Program-made: the position numbers and the translations under genes
Source: Comamonadaceae bacterium
GTDB taxonomy: Bacteria; Pseudomonadota; Gammaproteobacteria; Burkholderiales; Burkholderiaceae_C
Assembly (NCBI GenBank): GCA_947457975.1
Contig: CANGYC010000040.1
Location: 1-13,048 of the forward strand
Direction: 5' to 3'
Length of the DNA: 13,048 bases
The notes under the pieces: model-generated
Database searches by the model: none
What the model saw: the letters and a program-made list of their open reading frames with translations, nothing else
Told to the model about the DNA's origin: nothing
Shown here: positions 6,545 to 13,048 of the stretch, in pieces
Numbering within the stretch: position 1 is the first letter of the stretch
Layout of the letters: each line of letters begins with the position of its first letter

Positions 6545-6850
6545 ATGGCACAGATCCTCATCGAACGCGAACACCAACTCGGCCTGGCCCAGGCCCGCCT
6601 CACCGCCGCCCGCTGGGTGGAGGAAGCAGAGCAGACCTTCGACATGCGCTGCACCTACCAGCAGGGCGACACCGGCGACTCGGTGAGCTTTTCGCGCCCG
6701 GGGCTCTCCGGCACGCTGGAGGTCAGCGGCGAGGCCTTTCGCCTGCAGGCGCAGCTGGGCTTTCTGCTCAGCGCCTTCAAGGAGCGCATCGAAGCCGAGG
6801 TCCAGAAGAACCTAGATGCGCTGATTGCGGCGCACCAAGCACAGGCCTGA
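6545..6850 (+). CDS. polyhydroxyalkanoic acid system protein (PHA_gran_rgn family)
   Basis: The 101-residue product (MAQILIEREHQLGLAQARLT, then ARWVEEAEQTFDMRCTYQQG) resembles the PHA_gran_rgn family (PF09650/TIGR02610 type). That family is found near phasin and PHA synthase genes and its molecular role is not established. The family pattern is visible: REHxLGLxxAR, W-x-EEAE-x-xFDM, a beta-rich centre DSVSFSRPGLSGTLEVSG, and the ending LGFLLSAFKERIEAEVQKNLDAL. The protein is small, soluble and cytoplasmic. No convincing Shine-Dalgarno precedes the ATG (CACCCCCGCAGCC). A CACAAT hexamer at 6508-6513, spanning the upstream stop codon, could be a -10 element. The CoA-transferase gene starts 5 bp after its stop. 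Together with the phasin and PhaD-like genes 3.5 kb upstream, it points to a PHA-accumulating host. Confidence 0.85.
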   Translation: MAQILIEREHQLGLAQARLTAARWVEEAEQTFDMRCTYQQGDTGDSVSFSRPGLSGTLEVSGEAFRLQAQLGFLLSAFKERIEAEVQKNLDALIAAHQAQA

Positions 6851-6855
6851 AGTCC

Positions 6856-8064
6856 ATGAACACCGCTGCCTCTACACACGGTCCTTTGAAGGGCCTGAAA
6901 GTCATCGAGCTCGGCCAGCTGATCGCCGGCCCCTTTGCCGCCAAGACCCTGGCCGACTTTGGCGCCGAGGTCATCAAGATCGAGCCGCCGACGGGTGGCG
7001 ATCCGCTGCGCCAGTGGCGCCTGATCAAGGACGGCACCTCGGTGTGGTGGCAGGTGCAGTCCCGCAACAAGCGCTCAGTGGCGCTGGACCTGAGGAAACC
7101 CGAGGCGCAGGAGATCGTGCGCAAGCTCGCCACCGAAGCCGACGTGGTGGTCGAGAACTTCCGTCCCGGCGCCATGGAAGGCTGGGGCCTGGGGCCCGAG
7201 GTGCTGCAGGGCCTGAACCCACGACTCATCATGCTGCGGGTCAGCGGCTACGGCCAGACCGGCCCCTACCGCGACCGGCCCGGCTTTGGCGTGGTGGGCG
7301 AGGCCATGAGCGGCCTGCGCCACCTCACCGGCGAGCCCGGACGCGTGCCGGTGCGCGTGGGCATCAGCATTGGCGATACGCTGGCGGCCCTGCACGGCGT
7401 CATCGGCATCCTGATGGCCCTGCACCACCGCCACCAGAGCGGGCGCGGCCAGGTCATCGACGTGGCGCTCTATGAGGCGGTGTTCAACTGCATGGAAAGC
7501 CTGCTGCCCGAGTACAGCGCCTTCGGCGCCGTGCGCGGCCCGGCCGGCAGCGCCCTGCCCGGCATCGCACCCACCAACGCCTATGCCTGCGCCGACGGCG
7601 CCTACGCCCTGGTGGCGGGCAACGGCGACAGCATCTTCAAGCGCCTGATGCACTGCATCGGCCGGCCTGATCTTGCCGACGACGCCGAGCTGGGGAGCAA
7701 TGCAGGCCGTGTCAAGCGCGTGGAAGAACTCGACGCGGCCATCGGCGCCTGGACCGCGGGCCTGCCGGTTGATCAGGTGCTGGACGCACTGGCCGCCGCC
7801 GAGGTGCCCTCGGGCAAGATCTACACCGTGGCCGACATCGCAGCCGATGCGCACTACGCGGCACGCGGCATGCTTGAGCAGGTGCAATTGGAGGACGGCA
7901 GTGCGCTCACGGTGCCGGGCTTCGTGCCCAAGCTCTCGGCCACGCCCGGCGGCCATGTGCGCAACGCCCCGCGCCTGGGCCAGGACACCGACGCGGTGCT
8001 GCGCGAGGTGGGCCTGAACGAGGCGCAGATCGCCGAGCTGCGCGCGCGCGGCGTGGTGGCCTGA
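6856..8064 (+). CDS. CaiB/BaiF family (class III) CoA-transferase
   Basis: The 402-residue protein has the full length and the hallmarks of family III CoA-transferases, which move CoA between carboxylic acids through an aspartyl-CoA thioester. The N-terminus reads LKGLKVIELGQLIAGPFAAK then TLADFGAEVIKIEPPTGGD. It is followed by NKRSVALDLRKPE, VVVENFRPGAMEGWGLG and the SGYGQTGPYRDRPGF motif. The putative catalytic aspartate is Asp174 in VGISIGDTLAALHG. The C-terminal part carries IAPTNAYACADG and VPSGKIYTVADI. Substrate cannot be read from sequence; candidates include formyl-, succinyl-, carnitinyl- or mesaconyl-type acyl groups. It starts 5 bp after the PHA_gran_rgn-like gene with no clear Shine-Dalgarno, so it is probably translationally coupled to it. 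It ends 6 bp from the convergent acyl-CoA-binding protein gene. Confidence 0.94.
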   Translation: MNTAASTHGPLKGLKVIELGQLIAGPFAAKTLADFGAEVIKIEPPTGGDPLRQWRLIKDGTSVWWQVQSRNKRSVALDLRKPEAQEIVRKLATEADVVVENFRPGAMEGWGLGPEVLQGLNPRLIMLRVSGYGQTGPYRDRPGFGVVGEAMSGLRHLTGEPGRVPVRVGISIGDTLAALHGVIGILMALHHRHQSGRGQVIDVALYEAVFNCMESLLPEYSAFGAVRGPAGSALPGIAPTNAYACADGAYALVAGNGDSIFKRLMHCIGRPDLADDAELGSNAGRVKRVEELDAAIGAWTAGLPVDQVLDALAAAEVPSGKIYTVADIAADAHYAARGMLEQVQLEDGSALTVPGFVPKLSATPGGHVRNAPRLGQDTDAVLREVGLNEAQIAELRARGVVA

Positions 8065-8070
8065 AGAAAT

Positions 8071-8334
8071 TCAGTCCAGCGAGCCGATCAGCTCGATGTA
8101 CTGGCGCATGGCGTCCTCGCGCGCCGTGCCCTTAAGGCCATTCCAGGCCTCCCACTTGGCACGGGCCACGGGGTCTGAAAACCCGGGGCGCGGCTGGTCG
8201 TTATCACCCTGGCTGCCTTGCTTGTAGAGCGCATAGAGCTTGAGCAAGGTGGCGTTGTCCGGGCGCTCGGTGAGGTGCTGTGAGTCGGTGCGGGCCTGCT
8301 CGAAGGCGGCCTGGAGGTCGGTGGAATCGGTCAT
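8071..8334 (-). CDS. acyl-CoA-binding protein
   Basis: The 87-residue product is a complete single-domain ACBP, a four-helix bundle that binds long-chain acyl-CoA esters in the cytosol. Diagnostic residues are present: Tyr34, Tyr37 and Lys38 in LLKLYALYKQGSQGD (equivalent to the Tyr28/Tyr31/Lys32 acyl-CoA ligands of bovine ACBP), and Lys60-Trp61 in ARAKWEAWNGLKG (equivalent to Lys54). The start is supported by AGGA (8345-8342) 7 nt upstream. It lies downstream of amn on the same strand, with a REP doublet in the gap, and converges on the CoA-transferase gene with only 6 bp between stop codons. ACBPs are typical of eukaryotes and present in a minority of bacteria. Its role here, possibly buffering acyl-CoA for storage lipid or PHA metabolism, is inferred. 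Confidence 0.96.
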   Translation of the reverse strand: MTDSTDLQAAFEQARTDSQHLTERPDNATLLKLYALYKQGSQGDNDQPRPGFSDPVARAKWEAWNGLKGTAREDAMRQYIELIGSLD

Positions 8335-8362
8335 GCGGGCATCCTAGCGCAGCGCATCCCCT

Positions 8363-8448
8363 GTAGGAGCCCAGTCCCTGGGCGATTGACCACGCCCCAG
8401 AGCCACGGGCTCATTCCAAGGCCATCGCCCAGGGGACTGGGCTCCTAC
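8363..8448. repeat. REP doublet in inverted orientation (REPIN/BIME-like)
   Basis: Two near-identical arms of 24 and 25 nt face each other: 8363-8386 on the plus strand and 8448-8424 on the minus strand. They differ by a single C (three versus four C in the loop). Each begins with the REP head GTAG, followed by GAG and a short hairpin (GCCCAG, loop TCC or TCCC, then CTGGGC) and ends GAT. The arms are separated by 37 nt. GTAG plus an adjacent imperfect palindrome is the layout of REP sequences mobilised by RAYT/TnpA-REP transposases. No such transposase is in the window. The doublet fills most of the gap between amn and the acyl-CoA-binding protein gene and overlaps the last bases of amn. It may act as an mRNA 3' stabiliser or a transcription attenuator. 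Confidence 0.85.
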
Positions 8449-9944
8449 TGGAAGGCCACTTCCGAAAAACTGCGCAGCTTGCGGCTGTGCAGCTGAGAAA
8501 GCGCCTGCCCCCGCAGCAACTCCACGGTGCGGATACCGATGCGCAGGTGCTGATCCACCCGCTCGCGGTAGAAGTGGTTGGCCATGCCGGGCAACTTGAT
8601 CTCGCCGTGCAGGGGCTTGTCACTCACGCACAGCAGCGTGCCGTAGGGCACGCGAAAGCGAAAGCCGTTGGCGGCAATGGTGGCGCTTTCCATGTCCAGG
8701 GCGACTGCGCGGCTTTGGGAAAAGCGGCGTTGCGGTTGGTTGCCCGGCAGCAGCTCCCAGTTGCGGTTGTCGGTAGAGGCCACGGTGCCGGTGCGCATGA
8801 TGCGCTTGAGCTCGGGCCCCTGCAAATGCGTGACGTCCTCCACCGCCTGCTGCAGCGCCTGCTGGATCTCGGCCAGGGCCGGAATCGGTACCCACAGCGG
8901 CAGCTCCTCGTCAAGCACATGGTCCTCGCGCACATAGCCGTGGGCCAGCACGTAGTCGCCCATCTGCTGGCTCGAACGCAGGCCCGCGCAGTGGCCCAGC
9001 ATGATCCAGGCGTGCGGACGCAACACCGCCACATGGTCAGTGATGTTCTTGGCGTTGGCCGGACCCACGCCGATGTTGACCATGCTGATGCCCGAGCGGT
9101 CGGCTCGCAGCAGGTGGTAGCCCGGCATCTGCGGCAGGCGCGGCGGGGCAGTGCCCAGTTCATCGCCCGGCTGGGCCGGTAGGCCCACCCGGCGCGTGAC
9201 CACATTGCCCGGCTCCACGAAGGCCACATAGGGGCTGTCGGGCCGGCGCATTTCCTCGTGGCCCAGGCGCACGAACTCGTCAATATAGAACTGGTAGTTG
9301 GTGAACAGCACGAAGTTCTGAAACCAGTCGGGCGAGGTGCCGGTGTAGTGGCGCAGCCGCTGCAGCGAATAGTCCACACGGGCGCCCGTAAAAAGCGACA
9401 GCGGGAGCGGCTCGCCCGGCTGGGGCTCCCAGGTGCCGTTGGCGATGCCGTCGTCCATGGCGGCGAGGTCCGGCAGGTCGAACACATCGCGCATGAGCAT
9501 GCGCCGCTCGGGGCTGAGCTCGCCCTCGATGTGCTCGTGCTCGGCAAAGGAAAAATGCACCGGGATCGGCTGGTGGCTGGTGCCCACCTCCAGTTCCACC
9601 GAGTGGTTCTGCAGCAAGAGCCTGAACTGCTCCAGGTAGTACGGCCCGAAGAGATCGGGCCGGGTCAGCGTGGTCTCATAGGTGCCGGGGCCAGCCACGA
9701 AGCCGTAGCTGAGTTGGTCGATGTCGGGCGCCTGCAGCATGGCACGGGCCACGGTCTGGGTCTGCACACGCACAAAGGGGTAGCAGGCGCGCACCCGGCC
9801 CGCAGGCAGCTGGCCCGCCACGTAGCGGCGCATGCTTTCCCGCAGGTGCGTGATCTGCTGCGCATAGATGCGCTGCACCTGGGCCAGGGCGGCTTCGGCA
9901 TCGCGGTAGCGGCTGGGGGCAATGAAAGTGGGAGTCATGGACAT
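8445..9944 (-). CDS. amn: AMP nucleosidase
   Basis: The 499-residue enzyme hydrolyses AMP to adenine and ribose 5-phosphate in the cytoplasm, linking adenylate pool control to purine salvage. Its length is close to the E. coli protein (about 480 residues). The N-terminal AMP-nucleosidase-specific domain occupies about residues 1-190 (YPFVRVQTQTVARAM; SYGFVAGPGTYETTLTRPDL). The C-terminal nucleoside-phosphorylase-like domain covers about residues 285-480. It contains MVNIGVGPANAKNITDHVAV, MLGHCAGLRSSQQMGDYVLA and the ALDMESATIAANGFRFRVPY segment, where Asp417 and Glu419 are probable active-site residues. Two in-frame ATGs (residues 1 and 3) are possible. A -10-like CACAAT lies 6 nt before the first and no Shine-Dalgarno is seen. 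The TAG stop is part of the REP head described separately, yet the C-terminus SRKLRSFSEVAFQ appears complete. Confidence 0.96.
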   Translation of the reverse strand: MSMTPTFIAPSRYRDAEAALAQVQRIYAQQITHLRESMRRYVAGQLPAGRVRACYPFVRVQTQTVARAMLQAPDIDQLSYGFVAGPGTYETTLTRPDLFGPYYLEQFRLLLQNHSVELEVGTSHQPIPVHFSFAEHEHIEGELSPERRMLMRDVFDLPDLAAMDDGIANGTWEPQPGEPLPLSLFTGARVDYSLQRLRHYTGTSPDWFQNFVLFTNYQFYIDEFVRLGHEEMRRPDSPYVAFVEPGNVVTRRVGLPAQPGDELGTAPPRLPQMPGYHLLRADRSGISMVNIGVGPANAKNITDHVAVLRPHAWIMLGHCAGLRSSQQMGDYVLAHGYVREDHVLDEELPLWVPIPALAEIQQALQQAVEDVTHLQGPELKRIMRTGTVASTDNRNWELLPGNQPQRRFSQSRAVALDMESATIAANGFRFRVPYGTLLCVSDKPLHGEIKLPGMANHFYRERVDQHLRIGIRTVELLRGQALSQLHSRKLRSFSEVAFQ

Positions 9945-9950
9945 GAAGCC

Positions 9951-9956
9951 ATTGTG
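9951..9956 (-). promoter_or_regulatory. amn: candidate -10 element of amn, leaderless geometry
   Basis: On the minus strand CACAAT (9956-9951, four of six matches to TATAAT) is followed by the six bases GGCTTC and then the amn ATG at 9944. Transcription would start at the start codon. The hexamer 17 bp upstream (GCCAAC) is a poor -35. No Shine-Dalgarno is present. Confidence 0.3.
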
Positions 9957-10075
9957 AAGGGCCCACGTGACAAGTTGGCGAATCCGCAGCGCGCCTGTTC
10001 GCGCAGGGTGGCCAATTCCTGGTCGGCTGTGAGATGGATGCCTAAGGTTGCGTCAAACGCAGCCTTGGTGGCGCC

Positions 10076-10081
10076 GATAAT
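10076..10081 (+). promoter_or_regulatory. dbpA: candidate -10 element of dbpA, leaderless geometry
   Basis: GATAAT (five of six to TATAAT) is followed by the six bases CCGGCG and then the dbpA ATG. A normal 6-7 nt discriminator would place +1 at the start codon. No Shine-Dalgarno is visible. The -35 region is weak (GTCAAA at 10052-10057 with an 18-bp spacer has three matches). The 143-bp gap between dbpA and amn is divergent, so both promoters must lie in it. Confidence 0.42.
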
Positions 10082-10087
10082 CCGGCG

Positions 10088-11524
10088 ATGCAATCTTCAC
10101 CCTCCCCTGCCACCGGCTTTGCCAGCCTGGGCCTGCCGCCCGACGTGCTGAGCAACCTGGAACAGCTGGGCTACCGGGCCATGACGCCCATCCAGGCCGC
10201 CGCCTTACCGCCAGCCCTGCGGGGCCATGACCTGATTGCACAGGCCAAAACAGGCAGCGGCAAGACCGCCGCCTTCGGCCTGGCCCTGCTGGACCGCCTG
10301 AACCCCCGCTTCTTCGGTGTGCAGGCCCTGGTGCTGTGCCCCACGCGCGAGCTGGCCGACCAGGTGGCCACCGAGCTGCGGCGCCTGGCGCGGGCCCAGG
10401 ACAACATCAAGCTGGTCACCCTGTGCGGTGGTGTGCCGCTGCGCAACCAGCTGGCCAGCCTGGCGCATGGCGCGCATATCGTGGTGGGCACGCCCGGGCG
10501 CGTGATGGACCACCTGGAACGCCAGAGCCTGGCACTGGGCGAACTCAAAACCCTGGTGCTGGACGAAGCCGACCGCATGCTGGACATGGGCTTTCATGAC
10601 GACATGGTCAAGGTGGCCAGCCACTGCCCGAAGGAGCGGCAGACCCTGCTGTTTTCCGCCACCTTCCCGGACAGCATCGCCGAGCTCAGTCGCCGCTTCA
10701 TGCGCGATCCGCAGCGCATCACGGTGGAGGCCCAGCACGCGCCGGGCAAGATCACGCAGCGCTGGTACGAGGTAACGCCCAGCCAGCGCCTGCATGCGGT
10801 GGGCCGGGTGTTGCGGCACTTCCGCCCCGCCAGCGCCTTGGCTTTTTGCAACACCAAGGCGCAGTGCCGCGACCTGGTGCAAGTGCTGCAGGCCGAGGGC
10901 ATCGCGGCGCTGGCACTGCATGGCGACCTGGAGCAGCGCGACCGCGACCAGGTGCTGGTGCAGTTCGCCAACCGCAGCTGCAGCGTGCTGGTGGCCACCG
11001 ATGTGGCCGCGCGCGGCCTGGACATTGCGCAGCTGGAGATGGTGATCAACGTGGAGGTCACTCCCGACCCCGAGGTGCATGTGCACCGCATCGGCCGCAC
11101 CGGCCGCGCAGAGGCCGAGGGTCTGGCCATCAACCTGGCGAGTCTCGACGAGATGGGCGCAGTCGGCCGCATCGAGCTGCTGCAGAAAACCGAGTCCACC
11201 TGGAGCCCGCTGGCTGAACTCGGCGACGCTGCCGGCGAGCCCTTGCTCGCGCCCATGCGCACGCTGCAGATCTCGGGCGGCCGCAAGGCCAAGCTGCGCG
11301 CCGGCGACGTGCTGGGCGCGCTCACGGCCGACATGGGCTTTGCGCGCGAACAGGTGGGCAAGATCAATGTGAATGATTTCTCCACCTATGTGGCCGTGAA
11401 CCGCGAGATCGCCGAACTGGCGCTGCGCAAGCTCTCCAGTGGCAGGGTCAAGGGCAAAAGCGTGAAGGTGCGCTTGCTCGATGGACACGACGAGCACCCC
11501 AGCGCTGGGTTTGAGCATGACTGA
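10088..11524 (+). CDS. dbpA: DEAD-box ATP-dependent RNA helicase DbpA
   Basis: The 478-residue protein has all DEAD-box motifs in order: Q-motif region (GYRAMTPIQAAALP), Walker A AKTGSGKT (53-60), PTRELA, TPGRVMDHL, DEAD (159-162), SAT (190-192), then HGDLEQRDRDQVLVQF, DVAARGLDIA and HRIGRTGR (333-340). The C-terminal ~75 residues (TLQISGGRKAKLRAGDVLGA through NVNDFSTYVAVNREIAELAL) form the DbpA RNA-recognition domain, which in E. coli DbpA targets helix 92 of 23S rRNA during 50S subunit assembly. The protein is a cytoplasmic ATPase. The stop overlaps the likely start of the SDR gene by 8 bp, so it heads a three-gene operon. The start has no Shine-Dalgarno and lies 6 nt after a GATAAT hexamer. 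The DbpA subtype is assigned from the C-terminal domain rather than from the helicase core. Confidence 0.94.
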   Translation: MQSSPSPATGFASLGLPPDVLSNLEQLGYRAMTPIQAAALPPALRGHDLIAQAKTGSGKTAAFGLALLDRLNPRFFGVQALVLCPTRELADQVATELRRLARAQDNIKLVTLCGGVPLRNQLASLAHGAHIVVGTPGRVMDHLERQSLALGELKTLVLDEADRMLDMGFHDDMVKVASHCPKERQTLLFSATFPDSIAELSRRFMRDPQRITVEAQHAPGKITQRWYEVTPSQRLHAVGRVLRHFRPASALAFCNTKAQCRDLVQVLQAEGIAALALHGDLEQRDRDQVLVQFANRSCSVLVATDVAARGLDIAQLEMVINVEVTPDPEVHVHRIGRTGRAEAEGLAINLASLDEMGAVGRIELLQKTESTWSPLAELGDAAGEPLLAPMRTLQISGGRKAKLRAGDVLGALTADMGFAREQVGKINVNDFSTYVAVNREIAELALRKLSSGRVKGKSVKVRLLDGHDEHPSAGFEHD

Positions 11525-12254
11525 GCCGCCAGCGCGGCCAGAACCCGAACGGGGACTGGCGGTGGTGCTCGGTGCCGGAGGCGGGCTGGGCGCAGCGCTG
11601 GTCGAGGCGCTGCAACGGCCTGAGGGGGCTACGGGCGGCCACGTGTTGGCGCTGGGTCGCTCCAGCACGCCGGCCATCGACTACGCGGACGAAGCCAGCT
11701 TGCACAATGCGGCCGCCTGGGTGAGCGCGCACTGTGAAGCGCAGCACACCGAGCTGCGCCTGCTGCTGGTGGCCAGCGGCTTCTTGCATGGCGCCAGTGG
11801 CCAGCCCGAGCGCAGCTGGGCGCACCTGGAGCCGGCCTACTTGCGCCAGGTGTTTGAGGTCAACGCCATCGGCCCGGCCCTGGTGATGAAGCACTTCTTG
11901 CCCCTGCTGCCCAAGACCGGCCGCTGTGTGGCCGGCTTTGTCTCGGCCAAGGTCGGCAGCATTGGCGACAACGCGCTGGGCGGATGGTATGGCTACCGCG
12001 CGTCCAAGGCCGCCCTCAACCAGCTCGTCAAGACAGCGGCGATTGAACTCAAGCGCCGCAATCCGCAAGCGCTGTGCGTGGCGCTGCACCCGGGGACGGT
12101 GGCCACGGCCTTGTCGGCGCCGTTTTCCAAAAGTGGCCTGAACGTGCGGCAGCCCGCCGTCGCGGCCGATGAGCTGCTCAGCGTGCTGGCCGGCCTGGAC
12201 GCCAGCTGCAGCGGGCAGTTGGTGGATTACCAAGGAAAGGTGCTGCCATGGTGA
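11517..12254 (+). CDS. short-chain dehydrogenase/reductase, C-factor-like
   Basis: From the ATG at 11517 the product is 245 residues, the usual classical SDR size. The Rossmann motif is GLAVVLGAGGGLGAALVEAL. The catalytic elements follow: the NAIGPALV segment with the conserved Asn, a Ser-containing strand GFVSAKVGSIGDN and the YGYRASK motif (Tyr-x3-Lys). HPGTVATALSAPF is the PGxVxT segment after the catalytic lysine. It should be an NAD(P)(H)-dependent cytoplasmic oxidoreductase; the overall pattern resembles the CsgA/C-factor group, but the substrate is unknown. The frame is open to an ATG at 11481, which would add 12 poorly conserved residues. The 11517 start, overlapping the dbpA stop by 8 bp (ATGACTGA), is preferred because such overlap is typical of coupled genes. 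The stop overlaps the next gene by 7 bp. Confidence 0.9.
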   Translation: MTEPPARPEPERGLAVVLGAGGGLGAALVEALQRPEGATGGHVLALGRSSTPAIDYADEASLHNAAAWVSAHCEAQHTELRLLLVASGFLHGASGQPERSWAHLEPAYLRQVFEVNAIGPALVMKHFLPLLPKTGRCVAGFVSAKVGSIGDNALGGWYGYRASKAALNQLVKTAAIELKRRNPQALCVALHPGTVATALSAPFSKSGLNVRQPAVAADELLSVLAGLDASCSGQLVDYQGKVLPW

Positions 12255-13048
12255 CGCAGGCTCCCGTGGGCGATCAGGCCCTCCAGGCATTCTGGCCGGC
12301 CAGCGGCTTTGACCGCCTGCAGCGCGATGCGCGCGGCTGGCTGCGGCCCACCGACGACTACCTGCGGCTCTTCCTCGCCCGGCCCGAACTCGCGCTGGTG
12401 GAGGAGTCCTGTCCCAACGAGCGCAAGCTGCATGCGGCCTTGCAAGCGGCTCCGTCGCGCGCGGTGGCGCAGGTCGAGTTGGCCGCGATCAGCGATGCGG
12501 ACGCGCGCGAGAGCTACACCTTGTTTGTGAACTTCCGCGATGCGCTGCTGGCTGCGGGCAGCCTGGAGGGCTGCTACCTGGGCCTGTTCAGGCGCGGCGT
12601 GATGGGTGTGCCGCCGCTGTTCCTGGACCTGCTGGCCCAGGCCATCGTTCAGAACGTGCTGCACGACAGCCAAGACATGTACGAACGGCGCGCGGCTGAA
12701 ATGCTGTTCAGGCCGCAGCGCATTTCCATCACGGATGGGCAGATTCTGGCCGGCGACCTGGCTGTGCTGGACATGCTCAAAGAAACCGGCGGCCTGGGCG
12801 ACATCGGGCGCCTGCTGGCCGAAGCCAAAGCGCCCATGCGCGAAGTCCAGGTGCAGGTGCTCAGCGTCGAGAACGCCGGCGTGTATGCACAGTCAGGTGG
12901 CCGCCACAACTTCTTGCTGGACCTCACGCACTCGATGACCAACGACCTGAGCCACGGCCTGGTGCTGACCATGACGCGTGCCCGCTCGGGCCTGACCGCA
13001 CTGGCGCGGGTGCTGGAAAAGTGGGTGCACCACTTTTTGGGCACCCAG
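12248..13048 (+). CDS. DUF6352-like conserved hypothetical protein, 3' end outside window
   Basis: An uninterrupted frame of 267 codons begins at ATG 12248 and is still open at the right edge. AAGGAAAGG (12232-12240) lies 7 nt upstream, an unusually good ribosome binding site for this window, and the start overlaps the SDR stop by 7 bp. The product begins MVTQAPVGDQALQAFWPASG, continues DYLRLFLARPELALVEESCP, GCYLGLFRRG and VPPLFLDLLAQAIVQNVL, and ends near ALARVLEKWVHHFLGTQ. The pattern resembles betaproteobacterial proteins annotated DUF6352, of unknown function; this is from memory. No signal peptide, membrane segment or catalytic motif is evident. By remembered family length only a short C-terminal piece should be missing. 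Position after dbpA and an SDR suggests co-expression but gives no clear function. Confidence 0.78.
   Translation, partial: MVTQAPVGDQALQAFWPASGFDRLQRDARGWLRPTDDYLRLFLARPELALVEESCPNERKLHAALQAAPSRAVAQVELAAISDADARESYTLFVNFRDALLAAGSLEGCYLGLFRRGVMGVPPLFLDLLAQAIVQNVLHDSQDMYERRAAEMLFRPQRISITDGQILAGDLAVLDMLKETGGLGDIGRLLAEAKAPMREVQVQVLSVENAGVYAQSGGRHNFLLDLTHSMTNDLSHGLVLTMTRARSGLTALARVLEKWVHHFLGTQ

Noticed and set aside
8363..8448. Ordinary bidirectional intrinsic terminator between amn and the acyl-CoA-binding protein gene
   Set aside because: There is no T-tract on either side, the arms overlap the amn stop, and each arm has its own internal palindrome with a GTAG head, which fits REP units better.
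9968..9973. TTGTCA on the minus strand as the -35 of amn
   Set aside because: It is a five of six match, but the spacer to CACAAT is only 11 bp, too short for a sigma70 promoter.
11481..11516. Upstream ATG for the SDR gene at 11481
   Set aside because: It would add 12 residues overlapping dbpA and has no better ribosome binding site; the Rossmann strand is correctly placed from 11517. Not fully excluded.
10205..11677. 490-codon open frame on the minus strand opposite dbpA
   Set aside because: It is antisense to a complete DbpA helicase with all motifs; the translation is rich in His/Gln/Ala/Gly low-complexity sequence, the usual shadow of a high-GC gene.

Overview
The window is GC-rich, tightly packed bacterial chromosome with the gene set and codon use of a betaproteobacterium, most likely Burkholderiales/Comamonadaceae. 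This is inferred from the PHA-granule genes, the PHA_gran_rgn and DUF6352-like proteins and the coding style; no rRNA or other phylogenetic marker is present, so genus is not claimed. I see no tRNA, rRNA, CRISPR array, transposase or prophage gene.

Layout. (1) 1-1193, minus strand: the 5' end of rfbD and complete rfbB, part of a dTDP-L-rhamnose operon for surface polysaccharide, with a likely promoter at 1254-1282. (2) 1281-1684, minus: a small MarR-like winged-helix regulator with a clear intrinsic terminator. (3) 1833-3095, plus: a PhaF/PhaI-type phasin and a PhaD-like TetR regulator, a polyhydroxyalkanoate granule module. (4) 3316-6515, plus: a cytoplasmic Fe4S4/molybdopterin oxidoreductase translationally coupled (ATGA) to a zinc-peptidase lipoprotein of the PF10023 type. 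(5) 6545-8064, plus: a second PHA-system protein (PHA_gran_rgn type) and a class III CoA-transferase, 5 bp apart. (6) 8071-9944, minus: acyl-CoA-binding protein and AMP nucleosidase, separated by a REP doublet (REPIN) whose outer end supplies the amn stop codon. (7) 10088-13048, plus: the dbpA RNA helicase, an SDR oxidoreductase and a DUF6352-like gene cut by the window edge, overlapping one another as an operon.

Functional themes are carbon storage (phasin, PhaD-like regulator, PHA-system protein), acyl-CoA handling (CoA-transferase and acyl-CoA-binding protein, converging with 6 bp between stops), purine salvage, and ribosome assembly. No complete new defence or metabolic system is evident. 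The most notable sequence-level signals are the REPIN at the amn stop; three genes (winged-helix regulator, amn, dbpA) that each have a -10-like hexamer exactly 6 nt before the ATG and no Shine-Dalgarno, suggesting leaderless transcripts; and a nested stem-loop with a competing hairpin in front of the molybdoenzyme gene.
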